A stretch of 25,123 bases of DNA. Origin: Choristocarpus tenellus KU-1152 (taxonomy: Eukaryota; Phaeophyceae). The DNA lies in contig CAXNAD020000190.1 in assembly GCA_964200185.2 (NCBI GenBank), positions 1-25,123 of the forward strand. The letters are read 5' to 3'. Below, piece after piece: positions 1 to 9,785 of the stretch; within the stretch, counting starts at the first letter, position 1; the number at the start of each line of letters is the position of its first letter. A program made the position numbers and the translations under genes. Under the pieces are notes generated by a model. That model saw nothing but the letters and a program-made list of their open reading frames with translations. It was not told the origin of the DNA and searched no databases.

Positions 1-1460
1 AGTGAAAATCGAAAAAAGGGTGAAAACCGGACGCCGACACCCCCCCCCCCCGAGATACTTTGACCCATGGATGCACTGGTCTTCTATGGATAAATGTGTC
101 ATCAAATATATGTAGGAGTGCCTGAGTAGCATTGATTCAAGGAACTAGTGAGTGTGTACCCAGACCTTATTGTCGAAAGTGCATACCAAGGTCACAGGTA
201 GGTTATTTTTACTACCTGCAAGCAAGAAAAAGTGACGCACCAGAAGGACTTGACAAAAGTTAAGAATTTCTACAGTACATGTTGATCATAGTGGATGATC
301 TGAAAACTTCACATGGATGGAGTGTGCAACCAAATCCAAAACTGAGATCTCAGTGAGGTATTTGTACGAATGGATATACAAACTTGGGGGGGAAACTGAG
401 GTACGGTTAAGTAAGACAGAATCGCATTTTAAGAGAAAGGTGTGACGACGTAAGAGTTGTTCGGTGTGGACCACCACCACTTTGCCTTGGCGACCTCTCC
501 ATAGAAAAAATATACTGAGTTTATGGTGTGCTAGGGGTTGTGGACGGTATCCCATATCTGAGTGGGTAAAATATGTACTGGCAGTGCAGTGGCCTTAAAC
601 ACAGTTCAATGCTAACACATGGAAGCTACTGATATCATGTGATGTTTGGCAAGACCATTCCATTCTATAGTCTCAAGTCCGGTCACCTTAGGTGACCACT
701 CATGGTTGGCTGTGGCTGACTCATGAGCAGATAGATGCTTGTGGAGGGACTAATGCTTCGGTGAAGTTAAATGAGGCAGTGCTCAGGGAAGTGGAGCACA
801 ACCATTGAAAGCAGCACAATGAAGAAATTATGTTTACACACTACCAAAGAGTGTACTGCTTCACCACAAAGAAGAAGATGATGTAGAAGAAGTAATATTA
901 ATTTACAGCAAAGAGTGAGTCCTATCCATAATGGTGGGGTTGTCATACCCTCCATAACATCCTAGGAAACAATATGGTAAATCGCCAACTACATACACAT
1001 CCTAGAATGCTACTTCAACATCAATATATTCCAATATCCCAATCCATCGTTAATCTACTGTTCTACACAATATCTTGCTACGTACATAATTACTAGATGT
1101 ACCAGAGACCAGAAGGGAATCTTCTGCAATGACCTTAGCATGTCACAGGAGTTAGTGTGGGTAAGGGGCCAAACAAACTAATCATCCACTGCAAAGACAC
1201 ACTTCCCCACACTAGAATTAAGATACAAATCAATGTATCAAGTTCATAGTTCAACGGACATTGTATCACTCAAGTTTTGTGGGTGTTAGTGGATTACACC
1301 TGGGTTCTCTTCATTTTCCAAGTTGATACAGAATTTTTCTCCTCTATTTTTTCTTCTCTTTGTACTTTTTTCATCATTTGAAGCTCTTTCTTTTGCTTTC
1401 TATAGCAATTCAATTGCTATCGTTCACTTGAGAATCTCAAGCACTGTGTAATGCTTTCTT
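1..1460. other. Intergenic, no gene recognised
   Basis: This stretch holds a run of 12 C at 40-51 and otherwise mixed sequence. Open frames are short and compositionally simple, with no recognisable domain, no run of plausible splice-linked exons, and no RNA gene seen. The polypyrimidine stretch near 1330-1400 could be part of an intron or repeat, but nothing flanking it supports that. Confidence 0.6.
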
Positions 1461-1525
1461 CTAACTACCTTTCAACAACGGGTCTGGGACCCCTATGTAT
1501 ATAGTCACAACATTCACAAATATGC

Positions 1526-1540
1526 CCCCTCTGGGAGGGG
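1526..1540. repeat. Short perfect GC-rich hairpin
   Basis: Arms CCCCTC and GAGGGG flank a 3-nt loop. It lies in a G/C-rich patch that continues with a C run and CAGGGG. Probably a local low-complexity structure with no assignable function. Confidence 0.5.
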
Positions 1541-1740
1541 CTGGACCCCCCCCAGGGGTTGTACATGTATGACAGAGAGAGGGACATGGGAGAGGAGGGA
1601 GTGCGGCACGACTCCTTGGATCTTTGTGTACGTGGAAGTTTATGTTGAAGTCAAGATAAACTTGCGTAAAAATCTGACCATGTGAACTAGCTCTATACCT
1701 ATTACTTGTACTATGCTTGATAACATGAGGGAATATTGGG

Positions 1741-2285
1741 AAACACAGAGACAGACAAACAGACAAACAAATCGGCAAGAATTACTTCCTTTCAGGTACA
1801 TACATGAGAGGGACCTAAAGAGTCAGGGAGATGAACAATAGGACTCAAACCTCAAACATGAAAAAAAAGGCCTCTATTGAGCCAGTGCTGGCACCTACAG
1901 GCAGGCAGACAGATGGACAGGAATTCCTTGGCTTTATAGTGTACGTATGTGAGAAATAAAAACACTTGTATAGAGGCATCCCATTAAGGTTTCATTTTTT
2001 TGAGGATTCTTGATTTTTGGAATAGGTTTGTTTGCAAGCACAAGAATTACTTGGTTTCCAGTACCTACATGAGAGGATCTCAAAGAGCCGGTGCTGGTAA
2101 GGTATTATTTTTCAAGAATTTCGATTTTTTGAAGTATGTGCAAGTTCAAGGATGAGATGAGAGCCAGCGCTGGAAAAATAGAGACAAAAGACAGACAGAT
2201 GGATGGATGGATGGACAGATAGGATCTACTTGGTATTCCACTGTACAAACATAAGAGGGGCGGGCCCAAAAAGATTGTGTATGGC
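1741..2285. repeat. Cluster of degenerate interspersed repeats
   Basis: A module recurs at about 1741-1830, 1885-1960, 2040-2100 and 2155-2280. Its parts are GAGCCAGYGCTGG, an AGACAGACAGATGGA-type purine tract, GAATTACTTGGTTTCC, and GTAC-N-TACATGAGAGG. Copies keep the order of parts but differ by many substitutions and length changes. The spacing is irregular, so this is better described as a decayed interspersed or complex tandem repeat than a clean satellite. A short (GATG)n microsatellite lies near 2198-2215. Confidence 0.6.
2198..2216 (+). repeat. (GATG)n microsatellite
   Basis: About four copies of the tetranucleotide GATG/GGAT lie inside the purine-rich module of the preceding repeat cluster. 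Confidence 0.75.
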
Positions 2286-2702
2286 CCCTTCAGAATCATC
2301 TTAGTATTAACGTACAAATGTTATTAATATTGGTGTTTGTTTCACTTCAGCCTGGGACTATCCCAACCTGTGGCCAACAGGACTACACACACCAATACTT
2401 CTAACAACTGAGGGCTATAGTGGCTCTACCCTCTAAGATACTTGACTCATTGAGTGCTGTAACTAACTGCTGCCCTACAACTAGTTATAATTCCCCAGTT
2501 CATGCCTTGGCTCTCGCATGTTGGCTGGGCTCACTCATCCCATTACTTGTTTCTCCACCTTTCCCTCAAATCCTTGTGATGGTCTCACCTTGGTTTCGCT
2601 TGGTAATGGAGACTTGCCACATAGTTCGTTCTTTGTACTACTTTTCTCCAGCATATAGGGACAGACACAGGACAGTACAAATGTAAAAAGGAAGGCATGA
2701 AC

Positions 2703-2760
2703 GGGATTCAACCCAACAGAATTCAATCAGAACAACCTGCTTATCCACTGAGTCATAAGG
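2703..2760 (-). ncRNA. tRNA-like sequence (possible tRNA-derived SINE head or decayed tRNA)
   Basis: On the minus strand an A-box-like TGACTCAGTGG (plus 2745-2755) is followed about 30 nt later by GGGTTGAATCCC (plus 2703-2714). The latter is the RNA polymerase III B box / T-arm with one base missing from the T-loop. Order and spacing fit a tRNA internal promoter. I could not fold convincing acceptor and anticodon stems, so a functional tRNA is unlikely. A tRNA-derived SINE promoter or tRNA pseudogene fits better. It could also be chance similarity, since each box is short. Confidence 0.4.
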
Positions 2761-2769
2761 ACAAACATA

Positions 2770-4250
2770 TGTTTGTGTACAATCATGTGTTTCAAAACTT
2801 CTGCTTCGATTTGCTATGACCCCCAGCCATTCATTTTTCTCATGGAAATTGGTTATTAATAGACTCCCAGTTGCCCCAATTAGAGACCAGGGCTACGCTC
2901 ATCAAAGTTGCTCCCACCTTTGGAGAACAGTTACCACAATGTTGCTCCCCTCCTGGGGAACTGAAACCTACCCAAAATGCTTTTTTCAGGGCTGATTGTA
3001 GGAAATCCCTAAAATCCAACGTGCTTGCTTTAATTCCCTACCCTAATACTATCGCTTTTCAAGTCACCTGCAGATGTTTTCATATACATGATAAGAACCC
3101 CAACCTTTTGCCTCCTCGCTTTATTAACTTACATGGGATTCATTCCCTTCTTGGCTAGTAAGAAGTATGTTTGTTACCCCCCTATCCTCCCAGAAGGCAA
3201 TGCGAAAATACCTCAGGAACACACTTTCTCAACTTTTCCTTGGTCCATCCATTTCTTTTTTCGAATTTCTCCACTCTCCACTTGCTACCCTCTCCCTTGT
3301 ATATCTTCAACAGAATCCTGTTGGGGAAAAATATCCTGACCTTCTAAGTGTTCCTCAAGGACCTCCAGCCCATTTCCTTAACTTAGGCCTCCATCTTCCA
3401 AGACTATCCCTTCCCTTTGTTAGTCCGTATTTCCCTATTTGAACACAAATTCCACTCTATTGACTTCCTTCCTCCTTTCCCATATATGCTGTATACTTTC
3501 TATTAAAAATATCATACTCTCTCCAACTAGACAAGCATTCCCAACAGTACCATATTTTTCTGTAAACAACTATGATGCTCTTCATAAAATGAAGATTGAC
3601 AGCACCAATTCTATCCATACTGTCTTTCCTTTCATGTACACAGAAGTTCCTCATCCCTTGTCAAGATCCCAATGACAAAGATCTCCCCAATCTTTCTGCC
3701 CTGAACCATAAATCCCATGTTACATTCCTCTGGTATTCCGCATTTCTCTTGTGTCAGTAAATGACATGTCGGTACCTCCCATCCCCCTATGATTTTTTTG
3801 CACATACTTCAGAGTGGCAAGCTTCCTCTTCGTTGCTATATATTTCATCCTTCCCTGTAACAAGATGCCGTTGTATCACCAATAATTACTTCCCTTCATT
3901 GTTACCCGTTTTCCTCTCTCTGCCAGTGTATCTATCTCTTCAAGTTACTATAATCACCCAACCTGTCATTCCTCCCATGGCCATTGACAAAAATTCCAGA
4001 ACTTTCATTGAAATTTTATGCCTGCACTATGTATCAGACTACTGCTTGAAAATCTGTACCTCAATCAAACACTCTGTTTATACTGGACAACAGCTTCACA
4101 TTGTCATTCCACATCCAACAGACTACCAATGTCTCTTTAGCAGTCTCTCAATGTTTTGGTGATAAGAAGCTGATAATGACTCTCCTTTCTTCTATTCCAG
4201 ATTATCCAATGCCCACTCTACAACCGTTCTATGTCTCCCTGGAATTATTT
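2770..4250. other. Unassigned, possibly the decayed 3' part of the DIRS-like element
   Basis: The plus strand is C/T-rich and the minus strand A/G-rich, as expected if an A-rich coding strand once ran leftward from the adjoining reverse transcriptase remnant. Around 4065-4110 (-) a short frame reading W-N-D-N-V-K-L-L-S-S-I-N is compatible with the D-N position of an RNase H domain. A minus-strand frame at 3457-3654 has a weak resemblance to the start of a tyrosine recombinase core-binding domain. Stops and shifts are frequent, and I could not find the catalytic Arg and Tyr of a recombinase. The plus-strand open frames here are read as shadows. Confidence 0.3.
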
Positions 4251-4252
4251 GC

Positions 4253-5290
4253 TCAAATTACAGCCTTTTCTCCACTTACTTTGTCCCTGCCAAATTTCAC
4301 GTGAAATTCTGTCAGCCTGGGGAGTCTCCATTTGAAGCATCTTCCCGCTTGTACCACATTCACTGTATGCCATAGCTTTTCAAATAGCTTCAACACATTG
4401 CTTGCTATAGCTTGTTTTCTCAAATCTGACCAGTTCTGTATTAATGACCTCAACGCTTCAATCTTTAGCATCTTACGTATATCCACTATGAGCCTCAACA
4501 TTTTCACCTTGGTGTCAATTTTCTCCTTAAAACCTCCCAGGGATTTGTTGAATCCTCCTTGCTGAAACAATTTAACATGGTCAGAAAATCAACGAATGTG
4601 TGCCACTCAAACATCTTGATCCCTTCCAATCATATCGTGCTTCCACATTACAAGTATCATCCATGTAATATCTTGAGAAAATTGGACCATTTGGTCCTTC
4701 CCCTTCACAATAATCCACTTTAAACTTTCCCCTTCAAGTATCCCAAGGTTGTTGTTTCTCTGATTTCTGATGATTTCACAATCATGACTTGATGTTCTAT
4801 TGGTATCCTCGATGCACCTGAGTGGACCTTACTTAGCATCTGTTTTTGTTGTATGGCAGTGTGGATGTTCAGGGATTGCCGCAAAAAAGCACAAACATCC
4901 CAGATAAGACCACTACCCATGTGTTGAAGTTTGAAACCTATATCTATATTTGGTTGGAATGCGTATGCAAATATTCAAGCGTCTTCTGGAGTGATTAGAA
5001 TACACTTAAACACATCTTTTACGTCCACTTTCGACAACATAATTCTTGCTGCTTGTCCATATCCTGTGCAACAACTGGTCAACTACTTCCCCTGGCTTGA
5101 CAGGTGAGGCATCACCAAAGACTGTGCCTGCAATATTATATATAAATCTCCTCCAAAGCTGGTTGATGGGTTCATTAATCAATTACGTCTGTTGATTAAT
5201 ATTGGAGAGATCATAAACCAGGTTTCAAAATGAATATAGAGATCTGCCCAACTCAACAACTGTGCTTATATTATCCCAGATTGCTTCATG
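4253..5290 (-). pseudogene. Decayed DIRS-like reverse transcriptase / RNase H
   Basis: Read leftward, landmarks of a DIRS-superfamily polymerase appear in the expected order but in different frames. These are a Y-D-L-S-N block (5201-5215), the motif-A-like K-V-D-V-K-D-V-F (about 5008-5031), an in-frame TGA shortly after it, Y-Y-M-D-D (4656-4670), and a 105-codon frame (4253-4570). That last frame carries D-T-K, an L-x(3)-D-I-R-K stretch, L-I-Q-N-W-S-D-L-R-K and then E-K-L-W-H-T-V-N-V-V-Q-A-G-R-C-F. This matches the thumb/RNase H entry seen in DIRS, Ngaro and PAT elements, where G-K-L-x-H-A-x(2)-V-V-x(2)-G-R is typical. The frame register changes three times, so the gene is dead. Motif A to YMDD is about 115 codons, longer than usual, implying an insertion or that one motif is fortuitous. 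Assignment to an RT is fairly firm; to DIRS rather than another class, moderate. Confidence 0.6.
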
Positions 5291-6150
5291 ACTGCAGTGT
5301 GATGATTGCTATACTGTAGCACCACTTGTAGGTTGGTTTCCCTGATTCTTAATTGTACCAGGTACGCCATTGTTGGCCACTAATGTAAACTAACACATCA
5401 ATCTCTGGGAGGGCTATTACATCCCAGAAGTATGTCTTATCCCTTCTCCTGTCTAGGTGTGGGACCAACAACCCACCACCATACTCAGTTATCTTGCCGC
5501 TTCCCTTTCATCTCCTGGCACACCATCTGCAGCAGGCCAGCTGCTGTGCCAGCAATTATCTTTAGCCACCTATAACTGCCCTGTTTTTCCTCTTTAAAAG
5601 TCCTCCTCATCCATTTTCCTCAGTACATACACTTCAAAAATGACTTCTCTTCCTTTCCACAAGGGACTAATTGCCAAAGGCCAGGCAGTTGAACTCTTTG
5701 CGATATCTGACAACCCCAGACCCATTTCAACATTAGGGTCCCCAAACCACAGAATCTCCTGTCGGGTTTGACAACACTGTATTAATCCTTGGTTCTAGCA
5801 CTCCAACTATCCTCTCTGAGACAATTACATCTGGCCTAACTTAAGGTTTGACAACACTCAACTGGTCTTGGCGTTTCCTTAAGTTGTGAAACAATTTGTA
5901 CCCTCTGTAAGGTCCCTATCATAAACACATGAGCCAATCTTGAACTCTGCCTGACCTGGATCACCCAAAGGATCAAACACATTTGTATTAACTGTCGGAT
6001 CCGAATTCCTTGAGAAAACCACCGAAAATTAAAAACAGACGAAAATTAAGGTCTGATGGGCTAAGGCTCACCCTACAGTCCTTTACAGTATGTTCTGCAG
6101 AATTTGATGTACACCTTTGAGGGGGCTGATAAAGCTGGATCAACCTCGCT
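5291..6150. other. Unrecognised, possible upstream ORF remnant of the retroelement
   Basis: Minus-strand frames contain two protein-like stretches: about 37 codons at 5880-5992, including F-D-P-L-G-D-P-G-Q-A-E-F-K, and about 30 codons near 5740-5840 in another frame. They lie upstream of the reverse transcriptase remnant in its direction of reading, where a structural ORF would be expected. I do not recognise a family. A 14-bp direct repeat, GGTTTGACAACACT, occurs twice near 5765 and 5846. No intact gene is present. Confidence 0.3.
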
Positions 6151-6157
6151 GCCTTCG

Positions 6158-6690
6158 AGAGACCAAAGACTCTATCAAGACCATCTAGACCAACTGTGGG
6201 ACCAATAGAACCTAAATCATCCAGACGAATCACCAAATCTAAAACGTCCAGACAGACTACAGGATCAATCCCTGGGTCCAAATCATCTTGACCAACTAGC
6301 TGGTCCAAGATCTCCAGACGGACACAAGGAACAATTACACGGTCCAAACCATCTGGACTTAATGTAGGACCAACAAACAGTAGGGTCCAAATCATCTGGA
6401 CCAATCACTGGGTTGAAACTCTCCCAAGAAACTGTAGGAAAAACATCTGGACCAAGCATAGGTCCTCCGGTCAGACTATATAATTGGATCAACCACAATA
6501 TCTAGCATCTGGACTGAAAGGGTCCAATCGTCTGGACCAACTGCTCGGACTAAAACCTCCAGATAGACTTAATCGGACCAACCACAGGGTCCAAACAGTA
6601 CGGTTCAAACCACCTGGACCAACCACCTGGTCCAAAACCTCTGAACTGACCGTAGGGTCCCAAATCCCTACCCACTAGGATCGAACTTCC
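6158..6690. repeat. Degenerate minisatellite of GGTCCA/TGGACC palindromes
   Basis: About 530 bp are built from diverged units of roughly 27-28 bp with a consensus close to GGTCCAAATCATCTGGACCA plus ACCACAG. Each unit contains the inverted pair GGTCCA ... TGGACC around a 6-7 nt loop. Perfect examples are at 6384-6402 and 6521-6538, and the reciprocal GGACCA ... TGGTCC is near 6616-6633. The minus strand is open for 138 codons (5988-6404) as an L-D-x-L-D-rich repetitive peptide, then shifts frame. I read this as a by-product of the repeat, not a gene. Confidence 0.75.
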
Positions 6691-7460
6691 TCTGTAGGAT
6701 CTTACACACCTGGATGGACCTTGAGACCTAATAGGCCCCGACTAAATGTGGGGTCATTTGCCGGACAAACCATAATATCTGATTTACCTTGACTCACTGT
6801 AGGGTCCCCAACTGAATCAACCACAGCTTCCAAATCAGGAGTGAGTGTTCCAATTCCCCTTACCAATAACCATATATAAACTATCTGAGTACCAAATATG
6901 TAGGAGAGTTTTTGACTGCCAGTCCCCGCAACTAAATTCAGGTTAACCTTTTCCAACTATGGATTTTGACACTCTTGCGATGGAACCTGCCACAACTTCT
7001 TCTGAACAGATCCCGTCTGGAAATGGTGATCTTGGTCGAGGTATGGAACTCCTCACATTACCTGATATCCATGACTTCCATAGCGGTCTTTTTCCTGATC
7101 CTTTCCTGTGGTACAGTTTGGTCCTGCATCATAGCAGAGCTTAAACCCTAATCTTTTCCGTTTCTTGACAAAGGGTTGCGCCAGTGCAAATGAGGTTCCA
7201 ATCCCTATGTTTGCTGTCCTTCATGGATTCATGTTCACCTGCAGTGTGCACACACTGGCTTTTAGGACAGACCATGTTTAGGCTGCGAGTTGCTGCCTTT
7301 CAGGACTTCCCCATTAATTTCCACTGGCTAAGAAATGGACATTTGGCAGAGCTACACTATGATACTAACGGCAAACAGTGTTACCACTTACACCGCAAGT
7401 GATCATGGTTCACCACTAACCAGTCAAGGCTGCATTGGTTTCAATCTAATCAATGTAGCC
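6691..7460. other. Intergenic, no gene recognised
   Basis: Some diverged echoes of the GGGTCC repeat continue to about 6830. Several overlapping short plus-strand frames between 6959 and 7402 share no recognisable domain, and I see no RNA genes. Confidence 0.5.
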
Positions 7461-7463
7461 CAT

Positions 7464-7512
7464 CCTGTTAGAGCTACGGTAGGTCAATACCCTACCGTCC
7501 ACAGCTGATAGG
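7464..7512. repeat. Inverted repeat / stem-loop
   Basis: ACGGTAGG (7476-7483) and CCTACCGT (7491-7498) form a perfect 8-bp stem with loop TCAATAC. AGCT at 7472-7475 and 7503-7506, and CCTGTTA / GATAGG outside it, can extend the stem imperfectly. It ends 6 nt before the 18S-like fragment. It is not followed by a U-run, so there is no reason to call it a terminator. Confidence 0.6.
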
Positions 7513-7518
7513 GCAGAA

Positions 7519-7551
7519 GTTTCCGTAGGTGAACCTGCGGATTGTTCATTA
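7519..7551 (+). rRNA. Fragment of the 18S rRNA 3' end (not a functional gene)
   Basis: A 23-nt exact match to the near-universal eukaryotic SSU rRNA 3' terminus begins with GTTTCCGTAGGTGAACC and ends at 7541. This covers the helix 45 hairpin and the region used for the classical ITS forward primer. The following bases to 7551 match the terminal AGGATCATTA with three substitutions. Upstream AGAAGT (7515-7520) could be the AGAAGTCGTAACAAGG region with an internal deletion. No other rRNA sequence is visible nearby, so this is a nuclear rDNA-derived fragment, carried by insertion or by a chimeric mobile element. A chance 23-nt match is very unlikely. Confidence 0.7.
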
Positions 7552-9400
7552 TTGAGCGGTGAATAGAATCCTCCACTCCCCAATCCTTCTCTCATCCCTC
7601 TCAAGGTTTCCTTACTTGACCGTACTGGATGTAAGTATATCTGTAATATCAGGTGCTTGAGATTTGTTGAGGTGTACCTGATGTCCATAATCTTTTCGAT
7701 GGTGTCTGAAATATTATTACTCAATCCTCCTACTGCTAGCTAGCTCCCTCTATGACCAGGAGTCTGTCTGTTTCTCTCCCATATTGAGAACCACACTTGC
7801 ATCCACTCTGTCATTCTCCCCACCTTGATCACTGGTCCCTACCTCTTCCCAATGATCTCCACCCTATCCTTCATGTACCCATATTTCATGTCCTATTCAC
7901 ATTGCTTCCATATCCCATTATAAAACTCCCCAAACATCATAATTGTGGAAATCACTCATCCCTCATGTGGGCAACGGAACCAGCAAACAGGAGCCTCTGC
8001 GTGAGTCTCATCGCCTTGATACTCTCACACCCAGTCTTAATATCCGCATTTTTGTAGGGTAGGATAAGATTGGTGTGTTCCCATTTGTTAAAACCTATGC
8101 AACGGAGAAGGAATTCATGGTGGGAGCATACCTTCAGATAATGAGCTTGGGAGAGTGTCCATCATACACAACTACATCACAGAACTTCTAGTACTTTTGC
8201 TTTTAGCATTCAAATCTTAAGCTTGAGTGAGACATCTGACGTCCTATTGTAGAGAATTTGGCGGTATTTGCAAAACAAATTCAAGCTTTTTGAGTCCTCT
8301 GATCTAAGCAGTGATAGTAGCATTGTCACTAATGGTTCCTCCAAGTTAAAACATCATTCTGTCCTCTCTCCATTCCACCATCATTGCCATGCTGTTCACA
8401 TTAACATACATGTCAGTCTGCTTCTTGGTCTGGTCTAGTGCCTGGATCTGCATATTTTTGGAATCCTAATTAGGAGTGTGAAGACTTTTAGTCTCTGTCT
8501 CATCCATGATGATACAGTCCGACCAAATGATCCGACCAACTTCACAAGTACTGATATCTTCCAGACCAAACCCCCATGGATCTTGGAAACAATGCTTGAA
8601 TCATCGACTTAAAGCATACCCCATGAAAGTCAATAATGTATTGCCCCACTCCCTAGTGCTCTTCCTTCTCTGATCTGGTTGTTTGTGACCACTCTCTTGA
8701 TAGTAACAAGGTCTTTGGAGGTGGCTGGGTCGGAGGTGAACTCCTTAACTGGCAGATCAATAGTACAGATGAAGAGGGGTACATACATAGAGAGTAGGGA
8801 CTGCTGGACATTTCAACACATACACCAGTCAGTAATACATCAAGGACAGCTTCAGTGTGAGTCAAAATGGAGAGGCCTTCCATATGGTAGTTGATACAAC
8901 CTGGTAGGTTGGGGCGCAGAGGGTTTCAGGAGAAAGGTAGTTCTAAAATCCTGGTTGAGGCCAATTATTCCAGTCACTGCTCAAGCGACCATGTCCAGAA
9001 GAGTTTCACAGTTTAAACGAGATATTCTATGTTGATCATATAGGAAAGGCTTTACATATAAATGAGATTCTTCCCTAGTTCTCGCCTATCTTCACGTAGA
9101 GTCAGTTTTTGGAGTGTTGTTTTTGTTGTTTTCTGGTCCATTTTATCTATATACAAGTTGGTGTACCTGGTATTGTAGTTCTTTTTATGATTGTGTTTGT
9201 GTATTCTTTACATGATCTTTCTCTTCTCAAGTCTCTATCGTTGCAACATCCTTTACTCCTTTCTTCTCTTCGCAGTCTGTTTTTCCTACATCCCAAACCC
9301 TACATAACAGTCGATTTTTTTTCATTCCCTAAAATGAGAGTGTTTTAGAGTATCGCGTAGATCGTTTTGTTTACTTCGGTTTTATTTCCCATTTATTTGT
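7552..9400. other. Intergenic, no gene recognised
   Basis: Only short open frames on both strands, none with a recognisable domain. The 9109-9348 plus frame is a T-rich hydrophobic string typical of low-complexity upstream DNA. Nothing here looks like an RNA gene or a clear mobile-element end. Confidence 0.5.
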
Positions 9401-9403
9401 AGT

Positions 9404-9500
9404 TTCTAGACGTCAGTAGTTTATTTTTTAGCTTGACGTCTATCGTCCATTCCACGTGTTCAATGCAAAGTTTTTATTTGAATGTCTTTCTAGACTTCAC
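9404..9500 (+). promoter_or_regulatory. Probable clpB promoter-proximal region
   Basis: Within about 150 bp upstream of the clpB start, TAGACGTCA (9407-9415) and TGACGTCTA (9434-9442) form a perfect 9-bp inverted repeat. Each contains seven of eight bases of the CRE/bZIP site TGACGTCA. A CACGTG G-box lies at 9453-9458, and TTTCTAGAC occurs at both 9404-9412 and 9488-9496. The surrounding DNA is T-rich. I see no convincing TATA box or canonical heat-shock element, and the transcription start is not identifiable. Regulation by bZIP-type factors is inference only. Confidence 0.35.
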
Positions 9501-9557
9501 ATAGAGCCAGCTCCATTTATCATGTTGAAAGATCCCCATATCACATCATAACTAAAC

Positions 9558-9785
9558 ATGCAAGCTTGGCGATCTGCCATGAGGTGCAGCTTCGCTCTTC
9601 GTTTGGGCTGCTGTGTAGCTTCCTTCGGATATACTGCTAGCTTTGCCCCCCTGTCTCATCTAGCCAGCAGTGTGAGACCGGCTAACTTAGGTGCAGGACG
9701 CCCTGTATGGAGGAATGCGAAAAATGTACTGTCTATGAGTTCCAATCCAGCCGGAGGTGGGGCTCTCAACCCAGAATCTTTTACG
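9558..9785 (+). other. Bipartite plastid-targeting presequence (exon 1)
   Basis: The first residues, M-Q-A-W-R-S-A-M-R, give a basic n-region. A hydrophobic stretch follows ([15 protein letters not shown]), then Y-T-A-S-F-A-P-L at about residues 25-32. This resembles the ASAFAP motif at the signal-peptide / transit-peptide junction of red-lineage secondary plastids, with cleavage expected just before the Phe. The next 40 or so residues are rich in Ser, Ala, Arg and Asn and poor in acids, as in transit peptides. The mature protein probably begins before A-L-N-P-E-S-F. A mitochondrial presequence is the alternative, but the F-A-P context argues against it. Confidence 0.65.

Noticed and set aside
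2871-4304. Series of plus-strand ORFs of 60-130 codons
   Set aside because: Pyrimidine-rich shadows of the A/G-rich minus strand of the retroelement remnant, with no domains or splice signals linking them.
5988-6404. 138-codon minus-strand ORF rich in L-D-x-L-D repeats
   Set aside because: It lies within the minisatellite, shifts frame across units, and its repetition is explained by the DNA repeat.
6158-6690. CRISPR-like array
   Set aside because: Units are contiguous and diverged with no constant-repeat/unique-spacer pattern, and the genome is eukaryotic.
9109-9348. 79-codon hydrophobic plus-strand ORF upstream of clpB
   Set aside because: T-rich low-complexity translation with no recognisable family; more likely promoter or 5' leader DNA.
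9470-9500. Possible heat-shock element near the clpB start
   Set aside because: GAA/TTC half-sites are present but not in three properly spaced alternating units.
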